Both the position numbers and the translations under genes were made by a program. A model generated the notes under the pieces. That model made no database searches. It was not told the origin of the DNA and saw nothing but the letters and a program-made list of their open reading frames with translations. Source: an uncultured Methylopila sp. (GTDB lineage Bacteria; Pseudomonadota; Alphaproteobacteria; Rhizobiales; Methylopilaceae). Taken from it: a stretch of DNA of 64,000 bases. Location of the stretch: assembly GCA_902168115.1 (NCBI GenBank), contig CABHPB010000110.1, forward strand, positions 1 through 64,000, read 5' to 3'. Shown in pieces: positions 26,865 through 38,832 of the stretch. Within the stretch, counting starts at the first letter, position 1. Each line of letters opens with the position of its first letter.

Positions 26865-28171
26865 GCGAAGCCGGCGCCCTCCGGCCGGGGACCGCGCGGC
26901 GTCCGCTCACCTTCTCGATGGACGGGTTTCGCGAAGGGCTGGTCTTCGTCGCGGTCCTGTCGAGCTTCTTCGTCCAGTTCGAGCCTGCGCCCTACGACCT
27001 GCTGATCGTCGCGGCCTTCGCGCTGTTCGCATTCACGGGGCTGCGGCTGCCGCGTGCGCTGCTGCCGTTCCTGCTGCTGGTGATCCTCTACCAGCTCGGC
27101 GCGGTCCTCACCCTGACGACGGTGCTCGACCGCGCCAACACCGCCCGCTGGACGATGATCGGCGCGTTCCTTGCCGTGACGGGCGTGTTCTTCTCGTTCT
27201 ATCTCGCCGAGCGGACCGAATTTCGCGCCCAGCGCGTCACGCAGGCCTGGCTGATCGCCGGCACGATCGGCGGCGCGCTCGCGATCGTCGGCTACTTCCA
27301 CCTCCTGCCGTTTTCCGAGAGCCTGCTGCGCTACGGGCGGGCGATGGGCCTGTTCAAGGACCCGAACGTCTACGCGCCGTGGCTGGTGTTTCCGGCGGTG
27401 GTGATCATCCAGCGGCTCTACGGCAGCGGCCTGAAGCGCTGCGTGCTGCTGATGATCCCGCTCGGGCTGATCGTCGCCGGCGTGCTGCTGTCGTTCTCGC
27501 GCGGAGCATGGGGCCACCTGGCCGCCTCGACCGCGATGATGACCGCCTTCACCGTGCTCGTCGCGCCCTCCTCCGGCCGCCGTGCGCGCATTCTGGTGAC
27601 CTGCGTCGCCGCCGTTGTCGGCGCCGCGATTCTGATCGCCGGACTTCTGCAGATCCCGGCCGTCTCTCAACTGATGGAGCAGCGGGCGAGCCTTGAGCAG
27701 TCCTATGACGTCGGCCATGGCGGCCGCTTCGCCAACCACACCATCGGCTGGCGGATGGCGCTCGAGGAGCCGCTGGGCATCGGCATCTTCCAGTTCGCCA
27801 AGAAGGTCGGCGCCGACGTCCACAACACCTATCTGAACGGCTTCTTGTCCTATGGTTGGCTCGGGGGCCTGTCCCTCCTCGCCATCACCAGCCTGACCGT
27901 CGTTCTCGGCTTCCGCTACGTGCTGGCGCCGACGCCGTGGCGGCCGATCTTCATCTGCGCCTTCTCGACCTGGGCGGTGCTGATGATCGAGGCCGCCGTC
28001 ATCGACGTCGACCACTGGCGCCACCAGTGGATGCTGCTCGGCATGATGTGGGGCTTCTTCGTCGCGACCGCGCGCTACGAGCGGCGGACGAGCGCGCAGC
28101 CGTCTCCCGATCCCCGCCCCGCGGCGTCCGGGTGGGATCAGGGGCGGCGCAGCTTGCGCGCGGCGATGTAA
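26861..28171 (+). CDS. O-antigen ligase/polymerase-like membrane protein
   Basis: About 436 residues and ten or more membrane segments, with a long periplasmic loop holding the Wzy_C-type GRFANHTIGWRMALEEPLGIGIFQF and HNTYLNGFLSYGWLGG motifs. It likely polymerises the exopolysaccharide repeat at the periplasmic face. The most upstream plausible start is TTG at 26861, overlapping the previous stop; ATG 26918 is the conservative alternative. Its 3' end overlaps murJ on the other strand by 34 bases. Confidence 0.83.
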   Translation: MSEAGALRPGTARRPLTFSMDGFREGLVFVAVLSSFFVQFEPAPYDLLIVAAFALFAFTGLRLPRALLPFLLLVILYQLGAVLTLTTVLDRANTARWTMIGAFLAVTGVFFSFYLAERTEFRAQRVTQAWLIAGTIGGALAIVGYFHLLPFSESLLRYGRAMGLFKDPNVYAPWLVFPAVVIIQRLYGSGLKRCVLLMIPLGLIVAGVLLSFSRGAWGHLAASTAMMTAFTVLVAPSSGRRARILVTCVAAVVGAAILIAGLLQIPAVSQLMEQRASLEQSYDVGHGGRFANHTIGWRMALEEPLGIGIFQFAKKVGADVHNTYLNGFLSYGWLGGLSLLAITSLTVVLGFRYVLAPTPWRPIFICAFSTWAVLMIEAAVIDVDHWRHQWMLLGMMWGFFVATARYERRTSAQPSPDPRPAASGWDQGRRSLRAAM

Positions 28172-29661
28172 CCGAGACCCGCCACCGCGCCGTACGCCGC
28201 CACCGCCGCCAATCCGATCAGCGCGGCAGGCGCGAGATCGGGCAGCTGCGGAATCAGACCTTTCATCGCCTTCGCCCTCTCGAGCGTCAGCAGGATCGCG
28301 CCGATCGCGGCTCCGGTCGCGACCGTCACCGACAGGAGGTTGATCCAGAACCGCCGGTCCGGCGCGAAGCCGTCCCGTCGGCGGAGCAGGATCACCAGGA
28401 GGCCGAGATTGATCCAGGCGCCGACAGACGTCGCGAAGGCGAGGCCTGCGTGCAGGAACGAGCCGACCAGCGCGACCTTCAGAGCGACGTTCGCGATGGT
28501 CGCGACCGCGAGCGCCTTGACCGGCGTCGCGGTGTCGCCGGCGGCGTGGAAGGCCGGAGTGACGCAGCGGAGCGCCACCACCGCCGGCAGGCCAAAGGCG
28601 TAGGCCTGGAGCGCGGCCGCCGAACCGGCGATCGCCGCTTGGTCGAACGCGCCGCGTCCGAACAGCGCCGCCACGACCGGCCCGGGCGCCGCCGCGAACA
28701 GCGCGACGAAGGGCAGCGTCATCAGCAGCGCGCCCTCGAGCGCGCGGTTCAGCCGGTCTCGCGCGCCCGACCGGTCGTCGGCCGCGAGCCGTCGCGCAAG
28801 CTCGGGAAGAAGGACGGTGCCGACCGCGATGCCGACGACGGCGAGCGGCAGCTGGTAGAGCCGGTCCGCGTAATAGAGGTAGGAGACCGAGCCCGACGGC
28901 AGGAACGAGGCGAGGATCGTGTCCGCGAACATCGCGATCTGAACGCCGGCGGAGCCGAGCACGGCGGGGCCGAAGCGCTTCAGGAAATCCCGGACGTTCT
29001 GGGTGAGGCGCGGCAGCCGCAGCTTCAGGCCGACGCCCGCCCGGCGCATGTCCCAGACGACCAGCCCGAGCTGGGCGAAGCCCGAGACCAGCACGCCGAC
29101 GGCGAGCGCATGGGCGACCGTCGGAAACCAGCCGGCGACCAGCAGCGCGGCGATCATGCAGACGTTGAGCAGGATCGACGCCGAGGCGGCGGCCGCGAAG
29201 CGATCATGCGCGTTGAGCACGCCGGCGACGAGCGTCATCGCCGAGATCAGGGCGAGATAGGGGAAGGTGATCCGCGTCAGCTCGGCAGTGAGCGCGAGCT
29301 GCGGCGGATCGTCGGAGAACCCCGGCGCGAGAGCCGTCACGACGAGCGGGGTGAAGGCGAGCGCGAGCACCAGGAGAACGAGCTGCGCCAGCATCGTGAT
29401 GGACAGGACGTCCTCGCCGAACGCCTTGGCGGCGCCCTCCCCCTCGCGGGTCAGCTGGTAGGCGTAGCGCGGCACGAAGGCGGCGTTGAACGCGCCTTCC
29501 GCGAAGATCGCCCGAAAATGGTTGGGCAGGCGGAACGCCACCATGAAGGCGTCGGCGAGCGGCCCGGCGCCGAGCAGCGCCGCCATCATGGCGTCGCGCA
29601 CGAAGCCGAAGGCGCGGCTGAGCAGCGTCAGCCCGCCGACCGAGGCCGCCTTACGCCACAT
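28138..29661 (-). CDS. murJ: Lipid II flippase MurJ
   Basis: A 507-residue MOP-superfamily protein with 14 helices that flips lipid II across the inner membrane for peptidoglycan synthesis. The N-terminus has LLSRAFGFVRDAMMAALLGAGPLADAF and RLPNHFRAIFAEGAFNAAFVP, both family signatures. It starts 33 bases after glmS stops, so wall-precursor genes are together. Because the adjacent polysaccharide locus lacks its own Wzx, an additional role was considered, but the sequence is plain MurJ. Confidence 0.95.
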   Translation of the reverse strand: MWRKAASVGGLTLLSRAFGFVRDAMMAALLGAGPLADAFMVAFRLPNHFRAIFAEGAFNAAFVPRYAYQLTREGEGAAKAFGEDVLSITMLAQLVLLVLALAFTPLVVTALAPGFSDDPPQLALTAELTRITFPYLALISAMTLVAGVLNAHDRFAAAASASILLNVCMIAALLVAGWFPTVAHALAVGVLVSGFAQLGLVVWDMRRAGVGLKLRLPRLTQNVRDFLKRFGPAVLGSAGVQIAMFADTILASFLPSGSVSYLYYADRLYQLPLAVVGIAVGTVLLPELARRLAADDRSGARDRLNRALEGALLMTLPFVALFAAAPGPVVAALFGRGAFDQAAIAGSAAALQAYAFGLPAVVALRCVTPAFHAAGDTATPVKALAVATIANVALKVALVGSFLHAGLAFATSVGAWINLGLLVILLRRRDGFAPDRRFWINLLSVTVATGAAIGAILLTLERAKAMKGLIPQLPDLAPAALIGLAAVAAYGAVAGLGYIAARKLRRP

Positions 29662-29694
29662 GGGCCGGGATCGCGCGCGCGGTCGGAATCGGCC

Positions 29695-31518
<1,824 letters not shown>

Positions 31519-31597
31519 GGGCCGATACGCTCCCGCTGATCCGCGGCGCGGTTGATAGCACGTTTCGCGTTAGCGGCGACTGAAGCGCGAAGGCGTC

Positions 31598-32956
31598 TCA
31601 GCCCTCCTTGGCGGCCTTCAACATCGCCTTCAGCTTCTTGCCCCTTCCGGGCATCGTCACCTGCCGCGCGCGGGCGATCGCGAGGGCGTCGGCCGGCACG
31701 TCCTCGGTGACGACGCTGCCAGTGCCGACATAGGCGCCCTCGCCCACCGTCACCGGCGCGACGAGCGCGGAGTTCACGCCGACGAAGGCGTCGGCGCCGA
31801 TCGTCGTGCGGTGCTTTGAGAAGCCGTCATAGTTGCAGGTGATGGTGCCGGCGCCGAGATTGGCGCGTGGTCCCACCTCGGCGTCGCCGACGTAAGTCAG
31901 GTGATTGAGCTTGGCGCCCTCGCCTATCTTCGCGTTCTTCACTTCGACGAAGTTGCCGGCGCGCGAGCCTGCGGCCATGTCCGCGCCGGGCCGCAGCCGC
32001 GCGAAGGGCCCGATCGAGACGCCCTCGCCGACGCTCGCGCCCTCGAGATGGCTGAAGGCGTGGATGACGGCCCGGTCGGCCACGGTTACGCCCGGACCGA
32101 AGACGACGTTCGGTTCGACGACGACGTCGCGGCCGATCCGGGTGTCGTGGGACAGGAACACGGTTTCCGGCGCGATCATCGTCACGCCCTCCGCCATCGC
32201 GGCCGCCCGAAGCCTGCGCTGCAGCTCGGCCTCGACGGCGGCGAGCTGGGCGCGGTCGTTGACGCCCTGCACCTCGGCTTCCGGCGCGGCCTCGACCGCG
32301 ACGCCGAGCCCGCTCAGCACGGCGACCTCGACGATGTCGGTCAGGTAGAATTCGTTCTTGGCGTTGCGGTTTCCGATCCTGTCGAGCAGTTCGATCGCGC
32401 GCCGGCCGTCGATCGCCATCAGGCCGCCGTTGGAGAGCCGGATCGCGCGCTCGTCCTCGCTGGCGTCCTTCTCCTCGCGGATGGCGACGAGGCTGGGACC
32501 CTGGCTGATGAGCCGGCCATAGCCGGTCGGGTTCTCGGCCTCAAAGCCCAGCACGACGACGGAGGCGCCGTGGGCGAGCGGCGCCCTGAGGCGCTTCAGC
32601 GTCTCCGGCCGCACCAGCGGTGTGTCGCCATAGACGACGAGAACGTCGTCAAAGCCGGGCTCGAAGGCTTCACGCGCCGCGAGCACGGCGTGGGCGGTGC
32701 CGCGGCGCTCGCCCTGCACGAAGATCTTGGCGTCGGGCGCGGCGCGCAGGACGTCGGCGGCGACGTCCTCCCGGTCCGGACCGATGACGACCGCGAGCCC
32801 CGTCGAGCCCGCCGCCTCCGCGGCGGCGAGGACGTGCCCGACGAGCGTGCGGCCCGCCGCCTTGTGCAGGACTTTCGGGGTGTCAGACCGCATCCGCGTG
32901 CCCTCGCCTGCCGCGAGGACGACGGTCAGGCAGCTACGGTCCGAAGGAGAGCTCAT
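31598..32956 (-). CDS. glmU: Bifunctional GlcN-1-P acetyltransferase/GlcNAc-1-P uridyltransferase GlmU
   Basis: 452 residues. The uridyltransferase half starts [21 protein letters not shown] with the GxGTxM nucleotide motif; YGDTPLV and EFYLTDIVE follow. From about residue 250 the left-handed beta-helix hexapeptide domain holds the acetyltransferase site, with [21 protein letters not shown] and [10 protein letters not shown]. The ATG at 32956 fits the family start; eight more open codons lie upstream. It forms the UDP-GlcNAc branch with glmS. Confidence 0.96.
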   Translation of the reverse strand: MSSPSDRSCLTVVLAAGEGTRMRSDTPKVLHKAAGRTLVGHVLAAAEAAGSTGLAVVIGPDREDVAADVLRAAPDAKIFVQGERRGTAHAVLAAREAFEPGFDDVLVVYGDTPLVRPETLKRLRAPLAHGASVVVLGFEAENPTGYGRLISQGPSLVAIREEKDASEDERAIRLSNGGLMAIDGRRAIELLDRIGNRNAKNEFYLTDIVEVAVLSGLGVAVEAAPEAEVQGVNDRAQLAAVEAELQRRLRAAAMAEGVTMIAPETVFLSHDTRIGRDVVVEPNVVFGPGVTVADRAVIHAFSHLEGASVGEGVSIGPFARLRPGADMAAGSRAGNFVEVKNAKIGEGAKLNHLTYVGDAEVGPRANLGAGTITCNYDGFSKHRTTIGADAFVGVNSALVAPVTVGEGAYVGTGSVVTEDVPADALAIARARQVTMPGRGKKLKAMLKAAKEG

Positions 32957-33129
32957 GTGGAATTCAGTCTCGCTGGGCAAGCGGGTTCATCGGCGCCGCG
33001 ACACTCGCGCGTCCCGCGGCCGGCCGCAACAGACGCCGGCGTATCGGCGAGGCGCAGCCGGAAAGCAACCCATCGAAGATGCACGCGACTCAGCTACTGT
33101 CGCCGCATATTCGCCGGCGGAGCGGCTGC

Positions 33130-33741
33130 TTGGACACTCATCGTTACGACGAGCAAATTCAGTACGACGAGGAGCAGTCGACCAGAAGCTTCGCGCCGCT
33201 GGCGCCGGCCGCGCTCTGGGGACTGGTCATGCTCGCCGCGATCGGCGCCGCGGGCGCCGCGGTCTGGCGGGGCGAACCCGCGTCCGGGCAGCGCCTGGTG
33301 ACGGCGGACGCCGAGGCGCCGTTGCGCCGCGACCTGGCGCGGCTCGGCTCCGAGCGCGACGCCCTCGCGCTGCGGGTGGCGGCGCTCGAACGCGGCTTCG
33401 GCGACATGAAGCTCGCGCGCCGCGCCACGGAGCCGGAAAGCACCGGCTCGATCCAGCGTCCGGGCGACCGTCCTGCGGCGGGATACGGCCTTTCGCTCGG
33501 GATCGAGCCGTCGCTGGACGCGGCCAAGCGCCGCTGGACCACGCTCGCCGCGCGATTTCCCGGTCAGCTCGCGAAACTGACGCCGCTGGCGCGCAAGGAA
33601 GCCGGCAAGACGCCGCTGTTCGAGCTCGTCGCGGGCCCCTATCCTGGCCGTCCGGACGCCGAGGCGGCTTGCGGGACGCTTGCAGATCAGGGCCTCGCCT
33701 GCGATACGACGGACTATGCCGGAGACCCAATCGGACGCTAG
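33130..33741 (+). CDS. Membrane-anchored SPOR-like protein
   Basis: About 203 residues. One membrane helix lies near 31-50 (LWGLVMLAAIGAAGAAVW), followed by a short coiled-coil region (RRDLARLGSERDALALRVAALERGF). The C-terminal 70 residues (YGLSLGIEPSLDAAKRRWTTL to CGTLADQGLACDT) look like a SPOR fold that binds denuded glycan strands. I chose TTG at 33130 with GGAG seven bases before; an ATG 17 codons upstream is the alternative. Peptidoglycan association is inferred. Confidence 0.65.
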   Translation: MDTHRYDEQIQYDEEQSTRSFAPLAPAALWGLVMLAAIGAAGAAVWRGEPASGQRLVTADAEAPLRRDLARLGSERDALALRVAALERGFGDMKLARRATEPESTGSIQRPGDRPAAGYGLSLGIEPSLDAAKRRWTTLAARFPGQLAKLTPLARKEAGKTPLFELVAGPYPGRPDAEAACGTLADQGLACDTTDYAGDPIGR

Positions 33742-33870
33742 CCGCAACGTCTCGCGTCGCCGCCCGATCGCGGGCGCGCACTGGACTTCTCGACCGTTCA
33801 CCACATCATCCCGGTCTTGTATCCCGTATTCCATCGGGCGGCCCTGCCACGCCCGGATCGCGTCGCACAC

Positions 33871-35418
33871 ATGAATCGCAGAGACCTGCTCACCGGGGTC
33901 GCAGCTGTCGCGCTGTCAGCCGCTTCCGCCCACGCCCAGGAACAGCCCAAACCGACGACGCCGCCCGCGCCGCCGGACCTGTTCGCGAACGGTTCTCCGT
34001 TCACGCGTGACGGTCTGCAGGATCTCGCGCGCACCCTCGCGACCCGCGGCTACGAGGAGCCGAAGGGCTTCCTGCCGCAGGCGTTCGCCGATCTGCCGCT
34101 CGACGTCTACCGGACCATCCAGCCCAAGCCCGACCGCGAGATCTGGGCGAACGAGTCTCGCGGCTTCACGCTCAACCCGCTTCCCGGCGGCTTCATCTAC
34201 CGCCAGCCGATGCGGATCGGCCTGATCGAGGACGGCGCGGTCAAGATGCTGGCGGACGAGCCAGGCTGGTTCGACTTCGGCAAGGCGCCCCAGCCGCAGG
34301 GCGACAAGCCGTTCCCGCTGTCCGGCTTCACGGCGCGCGCGCCGGTCGACCGGTCCTCCGAGCTGCGGGACGTGCTGACGTTCCAGGGCGCGACGATCTT
34401 CCGCGCGCTGGCGCGGGGACAGGTCTTCGGCGCCTCGTCCAGAGGCCTCGCCATCGACGTCGCCGAGCAGAACGGCGAGGAGTTCCCGATGTTCCGAGCG
34501 CTGTGGATCGAGCGCCCCGGGCAGAGCTCGGATGCGCTCACGGTCCATGCGCTGCTGGACAGCCGCCGCGTCTCGGGCGCCTACCGTTTCCTGATCCGTC
34601 CCGGCGAGATCACGACGGTCGACGTCGAGCTGACCCTGTTCGCGCGCGAGAAGCTCGGACATGTCGGCGTGGCGCCGATGACCTCGATGTTCCTGTTTGC
34701 CCCGAACGACCGGATCGGCTTCGACGACGTGCGCGGCGAGGTCCACCGCAGCGACGGGCTCCAGATCTGGTACGGCGGCGGGGAATGGGTCTGGCGGCCC
34801 CTCACCAATCCGGCCGAGCTGCAGATCAGCGTGTTCGGCGACAACAGCCCGCGCGGCTTCGGCCTGTTCCAGCGCGAGCGCTCGTTCCGTCCCTACAATG
34901 ATCTCGGCCGACGCTACGACCGCATGCCGAGCGTCTGGATCCAGCCGATCGGCGACTGGGGCGAAGGCCAGCTCCAACTGGTCGAGATCCCGACCGACAC
35001 CGACATCCACGAGAACATCGTCGCCTACTGGCGACCCAAGACGCCGATCGAGCCCGGTAAGCCCTTCAGCATGACCTACCGCATGCACTGGTGCTGGACG
35101 CCGCCTGACAGGGCGGCCGGCGCCTATGTGGTGCAGACCGCCTGCGGCACGGCCGGAGCGAAGCGGCGACGCTTCTTCGTGGACTTCCAGGGCGAGGGCG
35201 TGGCCGATCCGACGCGGGCGACCGCGATCCGTCCCAACGTCTCGACATCGGTGGGAACGATCCGTGACGTCGTCGGCGTCGCCAATCCAGACATCAAGGG
35301 ATATCGCGTGGCCTTCACGCTCGATCCGAACGACGAAGAACTCTGTGAGCTGCGGCTCACGCTGGAGACAGACGCCGGCCGCGTCGGCGAGACATGGCTG
35401 TACCGGTGGACGGCATGA
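33871..35418 (+). CDS. opgG: Periplasmic glucan biosynthesis protein OpgG/OpgD
   Basis: 515 residues, exported by a twin-arginine-like signal MNRRDLLTGVAAVALSAASAHA. The mature protein is the MdoG beta-sandwich enzyme of osmoregulated periplasmic glucan synthesis, with FIYRQPMRIGLIEDG, YAF-like RALARGQVFGASSRGLA, FLIRPGEITTVDVE and WGEGQLQLVEIPTDTDIHENIVAYW. It acts on the glucan backbone made by OpgH, whose start overlaps its stop (ATGA). A Tat signal is more usual for OpgD, so the paralogue name is uncertain. Confidence 0.9.
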   Translation: MNRRDLLTGVAAVALSAASAHAQEQPKPTTPPAPPDLFANGSPFTRDGLQDLARTLATRGYEEPKGFLPQAFADLPLDVYRTIQPKPDREIWANESRGFTLNPLPGGFIYRQPMRIGLIEDGAVKMLADEPGWFDFGKAPQPQGDKPFPLSGFTARAPVDRSSELRDVLTFQGATIFRALARGQVFGASSRGLAIDVAEQNGEEFPMFRALWIERPGQSSDALTVHALLDSRRVSGAYRFLIRPGEITTVDVELTLFAREKLGHVGVAPMTSMFLFAPNDRIGFDDVRGEVHRSDGLQIWYGGGEWVWRPLTNPAELQISVFGDNSPRGFGLFQRERSFRPYNDLGRRYDRMPSVWIQPIGDWGEGQLQLVEIPTDTDIHENIVAYWRPKTPIEPGKPFSMTYRMHWCWTPPDRAAGAYVVQTACGTAGAKRRRFFVDFQGEGVADPTRATAIRPNVSTSVGTIRDVVGVANPDIKGYRVAFTLDPNDEELCELRLTLETDAGRVGETWLYRWTA

Positions 35419-37577
35419 CGGCGGACGTCGCCGCAAACACGCCGGAGGCCATGCCGCCGGAATCGCCGATGGCGATGCCGACCCAGCCGCTGAATCGCTG
35501 GTCCGACGACCAGGTGCGCGAGCTCGTGGCGCCCCAGAGCTGGCGCACGCCGTGGGTCAGCCGCCTGTTCGTGGCGACGGGCCTGATCGCAGCCGTCCTG
35601 CTCGGCGGCCGCGAGATGTACCGCGTCGTCGAGGTCGGCGGCGTCACGGTGCTCGAATGGGCGCTGCTTGCGCTGTTCCTCGTCAACTTCTCCTGGATCG
35701 CGCTCGCTTTCGTTTCGGCGATCGTCGGTTTCTTCGCCCTGTTCGGGAAACCGGCCATCGCGACGCCCGAGCCGCCTGAGAAGCTGACCTCGCGCAACGC
35801 GCTCGTCATGCCGATCTACAACGAGCAGCCAAGCCGCGTGTTCGGCGCCATGCAGGCGGTCTACGAGGAGATCGCGAAGCTCGGCTTCGCCGCCCATTTC
35901 GACTGCTTCCTCGTCTCCGACACCACTGACCCGGACGTCTGGATCGCCGAGGAGCGCGCCTTCATCGCACTGCGCGAGGCGCTCGGGCCGGAGGCCCGGG
36001 TCTATTACCGGCACCGTCCGAAGAACCACCGGCGCAAGGCCGGCAACATCGAGGACTTCGTCACGCGCTGGGGCGGCGCCTACGACCATATGGTCATCTT
36101 CGACGCCGACAGCCTGATGACCGGCCACGCCATCCTCGCCCTCGCCGCGGCGATGGAGGCTGACCCCGACGCCGGCATCATCCAGACGCTGCCGCTCGTC
36201 ATCAACCGCAACACCCTCTTCGCCCGCACCCAGCAGTTCGCGAGCCGCGTCTACGGGCCGGTGATCGCCGCCGGCATCGGCGTCTGGTACGGCCGCGACG
36301 GCAACTACTGGGGCCACAACGCCATCATCCGGATGGAGGCCTTCGCCGGCGGCGGCGGCTTGCCGGACCTCAAGGGCCGGCCGCCCTTCGGCGGTCTGAT
36401 CATGAGCCACGACTTCGTCGAGGCGGCGCTGATCCGGCGCAAGGGCTGGGCGGTCTACATGCTGCCGCGCCTGGAAGGCTCGTACGAGGAAAGCCCGCCC
36501 TCGCTGATCGACCTCGCGGCGCGCGACCGGCGCTGGTGCCAGGGCAACCTGCAGCACTCCGCCCTGCTCGCGACGCGCGGGCTCTACCCGCTCAGCCGTC
36601 AGCATTTCCTGAACGGCATCTTCTCTTACCTGGCCTCCCCGTTCTGGATGTTCATGCTGCTGTGCGGCATCGCGCTCGCACTGCAGTCGAAGTTCATCCG
36701 GCCCGAATATTTCACCGACGAGTTCGCGCTGTTCCCGGCCTGGCCGCGCTTCGACGCCGAGCGCGCCTTGACGCTGTTCGCCATCACCATGGCGATCCTG
36801 ATCGCGCCGAAGGTCTTCGGGCTCGTCATTCACCTGATGAACGGCGCCTCCCGGCGCGGCTCGGGCGGCGCCTTCCGGACCATCGTGTCTGCGATCCTCG
36901 AGATCATCCTGTCGTCGCTGTTCGCCCCGATCATGATGCTGGTGCAGTCGAGCTCGGTGTTCGAGATCCTCGCTGGGCGCGCGACCGGCTGGAACCCGCA
37001 GCGCCGCGACGACGGCTCGATTCCATTCAAGGACATCGCCTGGAACCACGGCTGGCACACGGCGCTCGGGGTGGTCACGCTGATTTCGGGCGCGCTGATC
37101 GCGCCCTCGCTGGTCGCCTGGATGTCGCCGACGATCGCCGGCCTGCTGCTTGCGATCCCGCTGTCCTGGGCCTCCGGCAACCTCGCCTGGGGCCTCGCGC
37201 TGAAGCGGCTCGGCCTGATGCTGATCCCCGAAGAGACCAACGTGCCGCCGATCGCGACCGCCGCGCGGGAGTACGGCAAGCGGCTGGCCGGGCTCGGCGT
37301 CGACGGCGCGGACGCGCTGAAGGCGCTCCACGGCGACGAGCGGCTGTTCCGCGAGCACGGCCGGATGCTGCCGAAAGGCGTCTCGCGGCCGCGCGGCCAG
37401 ATCGAGCCGGACCGCTGCATGGCGGCCGCCAAGGTCACGGAGGCGGAGACGCTGGACGAGGCGATCTCCTGGCTGACGCCGAAGGAAAAGACCGCCCTCC
37501 TCCACGACCGCGCTCTGCTGGCGCTCGCGGCGAAGCTGCCGGACGGCGCCGAGCCCGCGCCGGCCGGAGCCGCCTGA
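35415..37577 (+). CDS. opgH: Glucans biosynthesis glucosyltransferase OpgH
   Basis: 720 residues. An inner-membrane family-2 glucosyltransferase that polymerises and exports the linear beta-glucan backbone from UDP-glucose. Two helices precede the catalytic domain, which shows VMPIYNEQPSRVFG, VSDTTDP, the DxD motif in IFDADS and the RRWCQGNLQH (QxxRW-like) motif; five or more helices follow. Start at ATG 35415 overlaps the opgG stop; ATG 35394 is an alternative. It converges on moeA with only four bases between stops. Confidence 0.94.
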   Translation: MTADVAANTPEAMPPESPMAMPTQPLNRWSDDQVRELVAPQSWRTPWVSRLFVATGLIAAVLLGGREMYRVVEVGGVTVLEWALLALFLVNFSWIALAFVSAIVGFFALFGKPAIATPEPPEKLTSRNALVMPIYNEQPSRVFGAMQAVYEEIAKLGFAAHFDCFLVSDTTDPDVWIAEERAFIALREALGPEARVYYRHRPKNHRRKAGNIEDFVTRWGGAYDHMVIFDADSLMTGHAILALAAAMEADPDAGIIQTLPLVINRNTLFARTQQFASRVYGPVIAAGIGVWYGRDGNYWGHNAIIRMEAFAGGGGLPDLKGRPPFGGLIMSHDFVEAALIRRKGWAVYMLPRLEGSYEESPPSLIDLAARDRRWCQGNLQHSALLATRGLYPLSRQHFLNGIFSYLASPFWMFMLLCGIALALQSKFIRPEYFTDEFALFPAWPRFDAERALTLFAITMAILIAPKVFGLVIHLMNGASRRGSGGAFRTIVSAILEIILSSLFAPIMMLVQSSSVFEILAGRATGWNPQRRDDGSIPFKDIAWNHGWHTALGVVTLISGALIAPSLVAWMSPTIAGLLLAIPLSWASGNLAWGLALKRLGLMLIPEETNVPPIATAAREYGKRLAGLGVDGADALKALHGDERLFREHGRMLPKGVSRPRGQIEPDRCMAAAKVTEAETLDEAISWLTPKEKTALLHDRALLALAAKLPDGAEPAPAGAA

Positions 37578-37581
37578 GGGA

Positions 37582-38832
37582 CTAGAGCTCGGCCGCCGCC
37601 TCGAACGGGAGGAAGCCGATCCGGTCGCCCTGCCGGACCCCGTCGACGCCGGCCGGGATCACAGCGAGACCATCGGCGGCGATCAGAGGGGCGAGCCTCG
37701 CCGACCCGCCTCGCCCGAGCTTCTCGACCCGGGGCAAACCACCCTCGTCCGATCCGACGACGCGCGCCGGGGCGAACTCGGTCCGCCCGCCAGGCCCGCG
37801 TTGCGAGAAGGCGGCGACGGCGGCCAGCGGCGTCAGCGGCTTCGGCTCGAGGCCCGCGAGCCGCTCGAGCGCGCTCCGCCCGACCAGAAGCCAGGCGACG
37901 AGGGCCGCGAAGGGATTGCCGGGCAGCCCGATCAGCACCGCCTTGCCCGCGCGCCCTGCGACGACCGGCTTTCCGGGCTTCATCGCCACCCGGGCGAGCT
38001 CCAGCGAGCCGCCGGCGGCAAGCACCGCGGCGGCGAGATGGTCCTCCTCGCCGACCGAGGTCGCGCCGCTGGTCACTACCAGGTCGCAGCGATCCGAGGC
38101 CTCTGCCACAAGCCGCGCCAGCTCCGCGCGGTCGTCCGGGGCGACGCCGAGATCGACGAGCTCGATCGCGGGCTGCGCGAGCAGCGCCGCCAGCATCGGA
38201 CGGTTGGCGTCATGGATCAGCCCGGGACCGATCGCGCGGCCCGGCCGCACGAGCTCGTCGCCGGTCGACATCAGCCCGACCACGACGCGCCGCCGGACCG
38301 AAGCCTCGGTGACGCCGGCCGCCGCGAGAATGGCGACATGGCGCGCGTCGAGCCGCACGCCGGCCGGGACGATGACGTCGCCGACGCGCACGTCCTCGCC
38401 CTCCCGGCGGATGTTGGCGCCCTCCGCGGGGGCGCTCTCCAGCGAGATGCGGCCGCCGCTCCGTCTCACCCGCTCCTGCATCGCGACGGCGACCGTGCCG
38501 GGCGGCAGCGGCGCGCCGGTCATGACGCGGGCGGCCTCGCCCGGCTTCAGCGCGTCGCGAACGCCGGCGGCGCCCGCCGCGAGCCGCGCCAGCACCCGAT
38601 GCTCCGGATCGAGCGAGCCGAGGGCGTAGCCATCCATGGCGGAGTGGTCGAAGGGCGGCAGCGGCGTCGGGCTTGCGACGTCCGCCGCCGAGACGCGGCC
38701 GGACAGCGAGGCGAGCGCGACGGTCTCGGCGCCCACCGGCCGCTCGACGATCAGGGCGGCGTGCGCCTGCGCGGCCTCGACCGTCAGCAGGCCGGGAACG
38801 GCGCAGAAATCCTTGAGGGCGGTGACTGTCAC
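37582..38832 (-). CDS. moeA: Molybdopterin molybdenumtransferase MoeA
   Basis: MoeA inserts molybdate into adenylylated molybdopterin to form active Moco, needed by the formate dehydrogenase encoded nearby. 416 residues show PPFDHSAMDGYAL (N-terminal active loop), GAPLPPGTVAVAMQE, ATGDELVRPGR-like STGDELVRPG, and the MoCF domain SGATSVGEEDH and GLPGNPFAA. It starts at GTG 38832, sharing GTGA with the stop of the unknown gene upstream, and is last in the selenium/formate gene string. Confidence 0.96.
   Translation of the reverse strand: MTVTALKDFCAVPGLLTVEAAQAHAALIVERPVGAETVALASLSGRVSAADVASPTPLPPFDHSAMDGYALGSLDPEHRVLARLAAGAAGVRDALKPGEAARVMTGAPLPPGTVAVAMQERVRRSGGRISLESAPAEGANIRREGEDVRVGDVIVPAGVRLDARHVAILAAAGVTEASVRRRVVVGLMSTGDELVRPGRAIGPGLIHDANRPMLAALLAQPAIELVDLGVAPDDRAELARLVAEASDRCDLVVTSGATSVGEEDHLAAAVLAAGGSLELARVAMKPGKPVVAGRAGKAVLIGLPGNPFAALVAWLLVGRSALERLAGLEPKPLTPLAAVAAFSQRGPGGRTEFAPARVVGSDEGGLPRVEKLGRGGSARLAPLIAADGLAVIPAGVDGVRQGDRIGFLPFEAAAEL

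Noticed and set aside
28138-29661. murJ as the Wzx flippase of the neighbouring polysaccharide locus
   Set aside because: Sequence is standard MurJ, and it is in line with glmS on the opposite strand to the polysaccharide genes.
35124-37505. Minus-strand open frame opposite opgH
   Set aside because: Shadow; OpgH has DxD and RRWCQGN motifs and membrane helices in the plus frame.
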